Shown here: one piece after another, positions 50,809 through 58,250 of the stretch
How the letters are laid out: each line of letters begins with the position of its first letter
How positions within the stretch are numbered: the stretch's first letter is position 1
DNA from: Leifsonia sp. SCN 70-46
Lineage (GTDB): Bacteria; Actinomycetota; Actinomycetes; Actinomycetales; Microbacteriaceae
Reading direction: 5' to 3'
NCBI GenBank assembly: GCA_001725325.1
Contig: MEFY01000001.1
Coordinates: 310,001 to 374,000 of the forward strand
DNA: 64,000 nucleotides
Notes under the pieces: model-generated
What the model was told of the DNA's origin: nothing
The model's input: the letters and a program-made list of their open reading frames with translations, nothing else
Databases searched by the model: none
Program-made: the position numbers and the translations under genes

Positions 50809-51815
50809 GGGCAGACCGTGCCCGGATCGGGGTGCAGGCGGATGTCGCCGAGCGGGGCATCGGGCGCGACGAGCGTGCGGCCGAGCTGCGAGGCGACGAT
50901 GCGCACCGGCACGGCGCCGCGTGCCCCGACGACGCACGCGCGGTCGCCGTCCACGTCGACGAGGGCGCTCGGCGCCACGACCGTCACACGCACGGGAGTG
51001 ACGAGCACCCACGACGCCGTGAGCGTGAGCGGCTGCTGGGCGGGGTCGGCTGACGCGAACTCGGTCGAGCCGGCGAGCGCCGTGGGATCGGCCACCGAGC
51101 CGTCCGCCGCGACGGGGATATCCCCCGAGCTCACCCGCAGCACCCGGTCGCCGGGCACCGCGCCCACAGCCGTCGCGGCCTTCGCGACCGTCGGCCGGGC
51201 GACGAGACCTACGAGCATCGCGCCCGCGGCCACGGTCTCGCCGAGCGCGGTGGGACACTCCGCGGCGGTGACGGTGGCGGCGGGCAGCCACGCGATCGAC
51301 CCCAGCTGCACGGTGCCGCTCTCGTCTGTCGTGACGACGAGGGCCGCGTCGAACGCGAGAGCGTCGGACCAGCTCCAGCGGCCGTCGGCCTCGACGCCCG
51401 CGCCCAGTCGCGCGAGTTCGGCCTCGAGCGAGGCCACATCGTCGCCCTCGTCGCCCACCGCGATGTCGCGCCACGGCGGGATGGCGGTCGCGAGCGCCAC
51501 CACCGCCCGCCCGTCGATCGACGCTGGGCTGCCTCCCGACGCGAGCACCCCGCCCGGTGCGCACGCGAGGGTGGTGACGACTCCCCCTCTCGGCGCCCGG
51601 ACCCCCTCCTCGCCCCCGAGCGTGACGGTCACGCGCACGTCGTGCGGGTCGTCGAACTCGGCGACCGTGGGCACCATCGTGCCGAGGTCGTGGCCTGCAG
51701 CGAGCGCCGCGGGCACGGGAGCCGGGATGACCACGGCAGCCACACTCGAGCCCGCGGCCGCACCCAGGGCGAGCGCCGCCCCCGCGACGAACACCGATGT
51801 GCGCAGCCGCCCCAT
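50805..51815 (-). CDS. Adaptor (membrane-fusion-like) protein with peptidoglycan-binding segment
   Basis: 336 residues. N-terminal signal or anchor (VFVAGAALALGAAAGSSVAAVVI). Residues ~115-160 (DIAVGDEGDDVASLEAELARLG, then DGRWSWSDALAFDAAL) look like a peptidoglycan-binding-1 domain, and the flanking beta-rich parts resemble periplasmic adaptor proteins that work with MacB-type permeases. It lies between the lipoprotein and ATPase genes. Family call is moderate, made from pattern and context. Confidence 0.75.
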   Translation of the reverse strand: MGRLRTSVFVAGAALALGAAAGSSVAAVVIPAPVPAALAAGHDLGTMVPTVAEFDDPHDVRVTVTLGGEEGVRAPRGGVVTTLACAPGGVLASGGSPASIDGRAVVALATAIPPWRDIAVGDEGDDVASLEAELARLGAGVEADGRWSWSDALAFDAALVVTTDESGTVQLGSIAWLPAATVTAAECPTALGETVAAGAMLVGLVARPTVAKAATAVGAVPGDRVLRVSSGDIPVAADGSVADPTALAGSTEFASADPAQQPLTLTASWVLVTPVRVTVVAPSALVDVDGDRACVVGARGAVPVRIVASQLGRTLVAPDAPLGDIRLHPDPGTVCP

Positions 51816-51816
51816 C

Positions 51817-52392
51817 TCAGCCCGCCCGGTAGTTCAGGGGATCGGCGGCGCATCCCCCGAAGTCCGGGGAGTCGCCGAGGGTGTCCAGGTCGACGCCGTT
51901 CTCGAGGTCGGCCGCCGTGTAGGCCTCCCCCACCAGGCCCGTGCGGCGCAGGCACTCGAGCATGATGGTCGTCTCGTCGAGGTGGGCGGGGTTGCGCTCG
52001 ATCGCGTCGTGCAGGGCGAGGATGCGGATTCCGTTGTCGACGTTGCAGCGGCGGATGTCGTCGTCTGAGACATCCTTCGGCTTCGCGTAGTCGAGGGCCC
52101 CGTCGGAGCTGAAGGAGGCCGAGACGCCGAGGCCGTCGAGGCACGCGAGGATCGCGTCTTGGAAGAAGGCGTACTCCTCGGCACTCACCGTCTCGTCGTC
52201 GAGCGCCGCCCGCTCGTCGTCGGACGTGGACTGAGCGTAGGTGAGGTCGAAGAGGTCGGCCCACGGCCCCGTGAACCTGCCCGACGGGGTCACCGCCGGC
52301 TGCGGCCCCTCGGGAGCGGATGGGGCGGCGCCGCACCCCGCGAGCACGAGGACGAGCATCCCCACGACCGCCGTTTGCACCACCGCCCGCAC
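51817..52392 (-). CDS. Lipoprotein of the bacteriocin locus
   Basis: 191 residues from a GTG. Lipobox LAGC (Cys20). The mature part is acidic, mostly helical, with several Cys (DAILACLDGLG, RRCNVDNG, IMLECLRRTG, FGGCAADPL) that could form disulfides. No known family. It sits between the bacteriocin gene and the adaptor gene, a place where immunity or maturation proteins occur. Immunity is only a guess. Confidence 0.75.
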   Translation of the reverse strand: MRAVVQTAVVGMLVLVLAGCGAAPSAPEGPQPAVTPSGRFTGPWADLFDLTYAQSTSDDERAALDDETVSAEEYAFFQDAILACLDGLGVSASFSSDGALDYAKPKDVSDDDIRRCNVDNGIRILALHDAIERNPAHLDETTIMLECLRRTGLVGEAYTAADLENGVDLDTLGDSPDFGGCAADPLNYRAG

Positions 52393-52402
52393 CGCCGGCC
52401 GC

Positions 52403-52702
52403 CTAGTAGGTGTTCCAGTAGGCGCGGTTGCCGCCGAGCCACGACAGGGCGTTGGACGCCCGGGCCCACGCGCCCGGCTCCGCCGCAACCTGGTGGCACT
52501 TGTCGTACACGCCCGCGTTGCAGGCCGTGGCCGTGTGGTACAGGCTCGGGTGGTGGTAGTTGGAGTAGACCTCGGTGCTGTTGGTGCCGTAGGTCCAGAA
52601 CCCACCGCCCACGGACTCTGACGTCGCCTGCGCCGCCGCCACCGGCAGCAGCACCAGCGCCGCGACCGCTGCGGCCGCACAGACCAGCTTTCGTGCGTTC
52701 AC
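52403..52702 (-). CDS. Lactococcin 972-like bacteriocin precursor
   Basis: 99 residues from a GTG with AAGGAGG 6 nt upstream, among the strongest ribosome sites in the window. A signal peptide spans 1-26 (cut after AQA). The mature 73 residues have GGGFWTYGT, VYSNYHHPSLYH and the C-terminal SWLGGNRAYW, matching the lactococcin 972 pattern: GGxWxYG, VYSNYxHP, and a final AYW/YY. Such peptides block septum formation in sensitive relatives by binding lipid II. Two Cys (61 and 69) may form a disulfide. First gene of an operon with lipoprotein, adaptor and ABC genes; a palindromic operator lies upstream. Confidence 0.85.
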   Translation of the reverse strand: MNARKLVCAAAAVAALVLLPVAAAQATSESVGGGFWTYGTNSTEVYSNYHHPSLYHTATACNAGVYDKCHQVAAEPGAWARASNALSWLGGNRAYWNTY

Positions 52703-52740
52703 TCGATTCCTCCTTGAGATAGGGATGTTGCCATCCATTG

Positions 52741-52754
52741 CCATACTTGTATGG
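52741..52754. promoter_or_regulatory. Operator copy 1 (bacteriocin promoter)
   Basis: CCATAC-TT-GTATGG, a perfect 6-bp inverted repeat, about 40 bp upstream of the bacteriocin GTG. An extra half-site CCATAC follows at 52755-52760. The same palindrome, differing only in one spacer base, recurs at 52909-52922. No regulator gene lies in the cluster. Confidence 0.65.
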
Positions 52755-52783
52755 CCATACTCGCGGAGGCTGTGGAGCCGGTG

Positions 52784-52912
52784 TCAGTCGTCGCGGGATC
52801 TGTGGAGAAGTGCTGCACGCACCACCTGGCGCAACCACAGCACACCGAACCACGCGGCGAGCGCGACGGGGATGCCGATGAGCAGGATGAGCGCGGCGCC
52901 GACAAGGTCCAT
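52784..52912 (-). CDS. 42-residue membrane peptide beside the bacteriocin gene
   Basis: Short gene: ATG at 52912, TGA at 52784. The product starts MDLVGAALILLIGIPVALAA and runs as one membrane helix into WFGVLWLRQVVRAALLHRSRDD, a basic tail on the cytoplasmic side. TACCAT is exactly 6 nt upstream of the ATG, within the second operator copy. It precedes the bacteriocin gene by 81 nt and is likely co-regulated. Could be a small immunity or accessory peptide; no homologue recalled. Confidence 0.6.
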   Translation of the reverse strand: MDLVGAALILLIGIPVALAAWFGVLWLRQVVRAALLHRSRDD

Positions 52913-52922
52913 ACCTGTATGG
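52909..52922. promoter_or_regulatory. Operator copy 2 (at the 42-aa gene start)
   Basis: CCATAC-CT-GTATGG, matching operator copy 1 except for one spacer base. It overlaps the start codon and -10 region of the 42-aa gene, so a bound regulator would block its leaderless transcript. Both copies being 168 bp apart allows co-ordinate control or looping. Confidence 0.65.
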
Positions 52923-53136
52923 TATCGGGCGCCGTCCGCCGGCGCGGTCGGGTACCCGGAGCTGTGAGCGGCCGTCAGAACACCACGACGGGCTTGATCG
53001 TCACCCCCGCCTCGGAGTCAGGACCCGCGCACGCCGACGAGACGACGCGAGCTTGGCGCTGCAGTCCGGGTAGACCAGGAGGAACTTTCGTGCAGTGCTA
53101 GCTGCAACAGCCCGCGATAGGACCTCAACCCGCTCG
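52923..53136. other. Intergenic stretch with no supported gene
   Basis: 214 bp between the 42-aa gene and the SUKH gene. On the minus strand an open frame ends at 52975 with the peptide GVTIKPVVVF, preceded by SSACAGPDSE; it has no start or recognisable domain and may be the tail of a decayed gene. A second open frame (53001-53201) overlaps the SUKH gene and looks like noise. No promoter or terminator stands out. Confidence 0.4.
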
Positions 53137-53769
53137 CTAGTAGACGAGAGACTCCCGCTGCAGCCGAGTGAACTTGCTGAAGTCCGCTTCCCAAACGCCA
53201 TTTTCGTCGGCCGAGTAGGCGCCAGACGCCATCCCTTGTATCTGCCACGCGATGAGCGTGCAGAGAGAACGGACTTGGTGAGCGCTTGCGTCCGCCGATG
53301 TGCTCTTGACGAGAGGTGCCCCTTGATCGTTCGCGCACCTCACGGCGATTGTTGCGAAGCCTCCCGCCAACGGGAGCCAGTCCGGGCCGGCGCCACCTGA
53401 AAAGCCAGCTTCCAGACTCTCAGCGTCATTCTCCCGCCACCCCTGATAGGCCGTGATGCATTCTTGCAGGGAGGTGTACCGCAGCGGAACGGGCGGGATT
53501 CTGTCAAATGGAGACGGCCGACTCGAGTTCGGAGCGGATCCGTTGTGCCAACCGAAAAGCACCACGAGCTCGTCCGGACAGGCCAGTCCGACATACTGGA
53601 GGGCACCTCGAACATCGGATTCAGCCAGACCGGCTGGCATCTCGAAGAGACCCACATGGCGCTCGGCCTCGCGCTGATACTCACCAAGAAGCTCGCTCAG
53701 TAGTTCCGCGCTGGCGCCCTCGACTGTGGGTCCGTCGGGCGTCATGGCTATTTCAGGAATCCGAGTCAT
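53137..53769 (-). CDS. SMI1/KNR4 (SUKH)-like protein
   Basis: About 210 residues. The SUKH pattern is seen in CPDELVVLFGWHNGSAPN, PLRYTSLQECITAYQGW and GAGPDWLPLAGG, then FATIAVRCANDQ. SUKH proteins often serve as immunity proteins against toxins or bacteriocins, or as general adaptors. The start is uncertain: ATG 53769 is used here; ATG 53793 and GTG 53826 are possible, none with a good ribosome site. The gene is noticeably less GC-rich than the rest and lies between the bacteriocin cluster and tRNA-fMet, hinting at transfer. Confidence 0.75.
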   Translation of the reverse strand: MTRIPEIAMTPDGPTVEGASAELLSELLGEYQREAERHVGLFEMPAGLAESDVRGALQYVGLACPDELVVLFGWHNGSAPNSSRPSPFDRIPPVPLRYTSLQECITAYQGWRENDAESLEAGFSGGAGPDWLPLAGGFATIAVRCANDQGAPLVKSTSADASAHQVRSLCTLIAWQIQGMASGAYSADENGVWEADFSKFTRLQRESLVY

Positions 53770-53914
53770 GGGGGCAATTCTCGCTCCACACATGCCGAGT
53801 GGTTTGATCAGGCGAGCCTCCACCACGATGAGTTGCCTCTAGTCGCGCTCGGCGTTCAAGGACATTCAGGACGCTGCCAGGGCCTTCCGCGTTGGCGAGG
53901 CAGCACATGCAGAG

Positions 53915-53950
53915 CAGAAAAGCGAAAGCCCCCACCAGGCGGTGAGGGCT
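53915..53950 (-). terminator. Intrinsic terminator after tRNA-fMet
   Basis: On the minus strand GCCCTCACC pairs with GGTGGGGGC around a short loop, followed by TTTCGCTTTT. The stem lies about 17 nt beyond the tRNA 3' end and has a T-rich tail, so it is a normal rho-independent terminator. Confidence 0.75.
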
Positions 53951-53966
53951 AACACTCTTCGTTCTT

Positions 53967-54043
53967 TGGTTGCGGGGACAGGATTTGAACCTGCGACCTC
54001 TGGGTTATGAGCCCAGCGAGCTACCGAACTGCTCCACCCCGCG
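53967..54043 (-). tRNA. Initiator tRNA-fMet (anticodon CAT)
   Basis: 77 nt with an encoded CCA. The acceptor stem pairs CGCGGGG with CCCCGCA, leaving the unpaired C1-A72 that marks bacterial initiator tRNA. The anticodon stem CTGGG/CCCAG has the three G-C pairs needed for P-site entry, and the loop CTCATAA holds CAT (54007-54009). A terminator follows at 53915-53950. An island-like, lower-GC stretch begins beyond the 3' end. Confidence 0.97.
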
Positions 54044-54093
54044 GCGTGTGATCTAGCCTAACACAGCGCCGCGGGGCGGGTGGTCCGAGGGGG

Positions 54094-56970
54094 CTACTGC
54101 GACGCCGCGATGGCGGCGGCCACGGCATCCTGCATGCGCTGGTCTGCCTCTGCCGCCTTCACGAGGTCGTTCGCGGCGTAGGCGGCCTGCCGGTCGGCGA
54201 GGGCCGTCTGGTAGTCCTGGAGCGCCTGCGCGAGCGCCGAGTTGTCGGTCGGCGTGGTGGGCGTCGACGGGTCGGTCGGGGTCGACGGGTCCGTCGTGTC
54301 CGTGGGCGTGTTGGGCACGTCGCCGTCACCGGCGACGGCTCCCGAGTCGCCGCCGAACAGCTTGTCGAGGGCGGCGTCGAGGGTGTCCTCGAACGCGATC
54401 TTGTCACCGAACGACACGAGCACCTTGCGCAGCAGCGGGTAGATCGTGCCGCTCGTCGACTGCACGTAGACGGGCTGCACGTAGAGCAGGCCGCCGCCCA
54501 CGGGCAGCGTGAGGAGGTTGCCGAGCTTGACCTCGGTCTTGCCCTCCTGCAGGAGCGCGAGCTGGTTCGCCACCACGGGGTCGGTGCTGAAGTTGTTCTG
54601 CACCTGGCCGGGGCCGGGGATCGTCGTCTGCTTGGGCAGGGTGAGGAGGGTGAGCTTGCCGTAGTCCGGCCCCGCGTCGGAGTTCACCGCGAGGTAGCCG
54701 GTGAGCACGTTGCGCGTGGACTCCGAGTTGCCCTTGGGGATGTACGTCGAGTAGAGCGTGAACGCCGGGGCGTCGGTTCCGGGCACCTGCATCGTGAGGT
54801 AGTACGGCGCCTGCGGCGTCTCCGTCGAGAGCACGGGGTCGTTCGGGGTGACCCACTGGTCGTCGCTCGAGTAGAACGATCCCGCGTCGGTCACGTGGTA
54901 CGAGCCGAGGATCGCGCGCTGCACCTTGAACAGGTCGGACGGGTAGCGCACGTGGTCCTGCAGCGCCGAGCTCATGTCGCTCATCGGCAGCACCGTGCCC
55001 GGGTAGATCTTCTCCCAGGTCTGGAGCACCGGGTCTTTGTCGTCCCACGCGTAGAGCTTCACGCTGCCGTCGTAGGCGTCGACGGTGGCCTTGACCGAGT
55101 TGCGGATGTAGTTGATGTCGTCGATCGCGAACGCCGGGGTGGGCGTGTACGTGTCGGCTATCGACTTCGAGAGCTGCTGGGTCTGCGAGTAGGGGTAGTT
55201 GGTGCCCGTCGTGTACGCGTCGATGATCCAGACGATCTTGCCGTCGACGATCGCCGGGTAGGCGTCGCTGTCGAGCGTGAGGTAGGGCGCGACCTGCTGG
55301 ACGCGGTCCTTCGGGTTGCGCTCGTAGAGGATCTGCGACTTGTCGGTCACGGCCTCGGACAGGAAGATCTGCTCGCTCTGGAACTTGATCGCGTAGATGA
55401 GCTTCTTGAAGATGTTGTCGAGCTGCGGCCCGCCGTTGCCCGTGAACGTCGTCGTGGCGTTGGCGTCGCTGTCCGCGCCGCCCGACGGGTAGTCGAGCTC
55501 GATGGGCTTGCTGCCCTCGGGCGCTCCGACTATCGAGTACTCCGGGGAGTCCTCCCCGAAGTAGACGCGGGGCTCGAAGTCGCCCAGCGAGCCGACCGAG
55601 GGGATGCCCGACTCGAGGAACTCCGGGTTGCCGTCGTTGGCGCGCTGGTTGCCGTAGGCCGCGACCACGCCGTAGCCGTGGGTGTAGACGAACGTGTTGT
55701 TGTACGGCGTCTGGGACTCGCCGAGGCCGCTCTGGTTGAGCTCGCGCACGGCGATGACCGTGTCCTGGCTCTTGCCGTCGATCTCGTAGCGGTCGACGTC
55801 GAGGTGCGGCGCGAAGCTGTAGTACTGCTTGAACTGCTGCAGCTGCGCGAACGCCTTGGGCACGATCGAGGGGTCGAGGATGCGGATGTTGGCCGTCGTC
55901 TCCGCGTCGGCGCGGAGGGCGCCCGCCTCGGCGTCGGTCACCGCGGTGTACGGCACCTCCTGCACGCCCGCGACGCCGTACGCCTCGCGCGTGGCGTCGA
56001 TGCTGCGCTGGATGTACTCAGCCTCGAGCACCTTGGCGTTGGGCTCGACCTGGAAGCGCTGCACGATCCACGGGTAGACGCTGCCCACGAGCAGGCCGCT
56101 CACGAGCAGCAGCGCCGTGCCGATGACGGGCAGGCGCCAGCGGCCGATGATGGCCGTGAGGATGAAGAGCAGCGCGACGAGGCCCGCGATGCCCGCGAGG
56201 ATGGCACGGCCCGGGATCGTGGCGTTCGCCTCGGTGTACCCGGCGCCCGTGGCGAGGAACCCGCCGCTCGCCGAGTAGAGGGTCGTGTACTGGTCGAACC
56301 ACAGGCTCACGCCCTGCAGGAGCAGGTAGACGCCCGCGGTGATCGCGAGCTGGATGCGCGCCGAGCGCTGGATGCGCACCTCGCGGCCGATGAAGCGGAT
56401 CGAGCCGTACAGGTAGCTCGTGGCGAGCGCGGCGATGCCCGCGATGAGCACGACGGCCGAGGCGAACCCGAGGGCGCCGTGGTACAGCGGAAGGTCGTAG
56501 AAGTAGAAGGAGATGTCGAGCCCGAACTGCGGGTCGGTCTGCCCGAACGGCGTCTTGTTGAGCCACTGCAGCACGACCTGCCAGTGGGTGGCGGTCGAGA
56601 CGCCGCCGAAGAGGCCGAGCACGATCGGGATGCCGAACATCGCGATGCGGCGCAGCGGCTCGATGACCTGCTGGTAGCGGTCGAGCTGCGAGTTGAGCTT
56701 CGCGTACACGGGCCGCGAGCGGAACGCGATCTCGATGCTGAGGAACACGGGCAGCGCCATGCCGAGGAACCCGATGACGAACATGACCGCTCCGGCGAAC
56801 CACTGCGTCGTGAGCACGTTGAGGTAGCCCAGCTGGTCGAACCAGAGGATGTCCGTGTAGAGGTTCGAGAGCACGAAGAACGCGATCACGATCACGGCGA
56901 TGATGACCGCCGTGACAGTGAGCGTCACCCTCGTTCGGTTCGCGGCGGACGGGGCTGAGGTATTCGACAC
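54094..56970 (-). CDS. UPF0182 family membrane protein
   Basis: 958 residues from a GTG with AGGAG 8 nt upstream. Seven hydrophobic segments in the first ~310 residues, then a very large extracellular part (YSFAPHLDVDRYEIDGK, GYGVVAAYGNQRANDGNP, EVKLGNLLTLPVGGGLLYVQPVYVQ). It ends in a Thr/Pro/Asp linker and a helical tail (DYQTALADRQAAYAANDLVKAAEAD). UPF0182 is typical of actinobacteria and cyanobacteria; the role is unknown. Its usual neighbour, the Lon-like protease, is directly upstream on the same strand. Confidence 0.93.
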   Translation of the reverse strand: MSNTSAPSAANRTRVTLTVTAVIIAVIVIAFFVLSNLYTDILWFDQLGYLNVLTTQWFAGAVMFVIGFLGMALPVFLSIEIAFRSRPVYAKLNSQLDRYQQVIEPLRRIAMFGIPIVLGLFGGVSTATHWQVVLQWLNKTPFGQTDPQFGLDISFYFYDLPLYHGALGFASAVVLIAGIAALATSYLYGSIRFIGREVRIQRSARIQLAITAGVYLLLQGVSLWFDQYTTLYSASGGFLATGAGYTEANATIPGRAILAGIAGLVALLFILTAIIGRWRLPVIGTALLLVSGLLVGSVYPWIVQRFQVEPNAKVLEAEYIQRSIDATREAYGVAGVQEVPYTAVTDAEAGALRADAETTANIRILDPSIVPKAFAQLQQFKQYYSFAPHLDVDRYEIDGKSQDTVIAVRELNQSGLGESQTPYNNTFVYTHGYGVVAAYGNQRANDGNPEFLESGIPSVGSLGDFEPRVYFGEDSPEYSIVGAPEGSKPIELDYPSGGADSDANATTTFTGNGGPQLDNIFKKLIYAIKFQSEQIFLSEAVTDKSQILYERNPKDRVQQVAPYLTLDSDAYPAIVDGKIVWIIDAYTTGTNYPYSQTQQLSKSIADTYTPTPAFAIDDINYIRNSVKATVDAYDGSVKLYAWDDKDPVLQTWEKIYPGTVLPMSDMSSALQDHVRYPSDLFKVQRAILGSYHVTDAGSFYSSDDQWVTPNDPVLSTETPQAPYYLTMQVPGTDAPAFTLYSTYIPKGNSESTRNVLTGYLAVNSDAGPDYGKLTLLTLPKQTTIPGPGQVQNNFSTDPVVANQLALLQEGKTEVKLGNLLTLPVGGGLLYVQPVYVQSTSGTIYPLLRKVLVSFGDKIAFEDTLDAALDKLFGGDSGAVAGDGDVPNTPTDTTDPSTPTDPSTPTTPTDNSALAQALQDYQTALADRQAAYAANDLVKAAEADQRMQDAVAAAIAASQ

Positions 56971-57040
56971 GGAATTCGCTCCTGCTGTTGGGGGCCTTCC
57001 CCCATCTTAAATGCAGGAACCTGCTAGAAAGCCCTGCGAG

Positions 57041-58162
57041 TCATTCGACGGGGCACGTGGGCAGGGCGCTCGTGTCATCCTTGTCGGCTATCGCCTTGAG
57101 GGCGGCGAGCGAGTCGTCGAGCGTCGACACGGCGAACACCGTGAGCCCCGCGGGGATGTGGCCGGTCACCTCGTCGCAGTTCGACTGCGGTGCGAGGAAG
57201 TACTTCGCGCCCGCGTTGAGCGCGCCGTAGAGCTTCTGGCGGATGCCTCCGATGGGTCCCACGGCGCCCGTCGCGTCGATGGTGCCGGTGCCGGCGACGT
57301 TCTCGCCGCCGTTGAGCTCGCCCGGCGTGAGCTTGTCGATGATGCCGAGCGCGAACATCATCCCCGCGCTCGGTCCGCCGACGTTCTCGAGCTGGATCTT
57401 CACGTCGAACGGGAAGTCGAACTCGCTGCCCACGATGATGCCGAGGATGGGGGCGGGCGCGTCCCCGTCGCTCACGACGGGCGTGATCTCGAACTCCAGG
57501 GGCTTGCCGTCGCGCAGGATGTCGACGGTCGCGGGTGTGTCGGTGCCGTTGTCGGCGATCGCCGCGCGCAGCTCGGTGACGTCGGCGAAGGTCTTGCCGT
57601 TCACCGAGACGATGACGTCGTCGGCCTTGAGCACGTCGGCCGCGGGGTAGCCCTTCGACGCCTCGACGACCGTGAGCGTCGTGGGCAGGTCGTAGCCGAG
57701 CTCGGTGAGGGCTGCCGCGATTGCGGCCTTCTGCGAGTTCTCCATGTCGACGGCGCCCTGCTGGTTCGACTGCTCGACGGTCTCGCCGGGCGGGTAGATG
57801 AGGTCGACCGGCACGACGGCGCGGCTCGCGTCGAAGTAGGCGGAGGCGACCTCGAGCCAGTTGGGCAGGTTCTCGCGATTGCCGCGGATGCTCACGGTGA
57901 GCATGTCGAGCGTTCCGTCGGTGGGGTAGGTCGTCTCGTCGGGGATGTCGATGAGCGAGACATCCTTGCCGCCCACGGAGACCTGGCCGAGGGTGTCGTA
58001 GACGGGGCCGGGCTGCTCGATGACGTAGGGCGCGGGCAGCAGCGCGACGACGACGATGCCGACGAGGCCGAGGCCCAGGAACGTCCAGCCGAGCCGCATC
58101 CGGCGGCGGCGAGGCGCGGCCTCGGGTTCGATATCGGTGAAGAGCGGCACCGGTTCCCTCAC
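57041..58162 (-). CDS. YlbL-type Lon-like protease with PDZ domain
   Basis: 373 residues from a GTG. One N-terminal membrane helix (~25-45), a PDZ-like region (~160-230: KADDVIVSVNGKTFADVTELR), and the Lon-type Ser-Lys protease domain with Ser265 (GGPSAGMM) and Lys310 (GPIGGIRQK). It acts at the outer face of the membrane; in Bacillus YlbL degrades a cell-division inhibitor, though here the target is unknown. Adjacent to UPF0182 and divergent from the DUF2342 gene, the usual order in actinobacteria. Confidence 0.93.
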   Translation of the reverse strand: MREPVPLFTDIEPEAAPRRRRMRLGWTFLGLGLVGIVVVALLPAPYVIEQPGPVYDTLGQVSVGGKDVSLIDIPDETTYPTDGTLDMLTVSIRGNRENLPNWLEVASAYFDASRAVVPVDLIYPPGETVEQSNQQGAVDMENSQKAAIAAALTELGYDLPTTLTVVEASKGYPAADVLKADDVIVSVNGKTFADVTELRAAIADNGTDTPATVDILRDGKPLEFEITPVVSDGDAPAPILGIIVGSEFDFPFDVKIQLENVGGPSAGMMFALGIIDKLTPGELNGGENVAGTGTIDATGAVGPIGGIRQKLYGALNAGAKYFLAPQSNCDEVTGHIPAGLTVFAVSTLDDSLAALKAIADKDDTSALPTCPVE

Positions 58163-58250
58163 TGTCTGTTCGCCACGGGCGCACGGCGAGAGCTTCCAGC
58201 GTAGGTCAAATCCCGCTGCCTCCGACGATGCAGCGGCTAGCGTAGTTCGT

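Noticed and set aside
52699-52905. 68-codon minus-strand frame upstream of the bacteriocin gene
   Set aside because: It overlaps the start of the bacteriocin gene and the 42-aa gene in another frame, is Ser/Cys/Arg-rich and has no ribosome site.
52975-53092. Minus-strand tail peptide ending GVTIKPVVVF
   Set aside because: It looks like the end of a real protein, but there is no start or domain, so it is only noted as a possible remnant.
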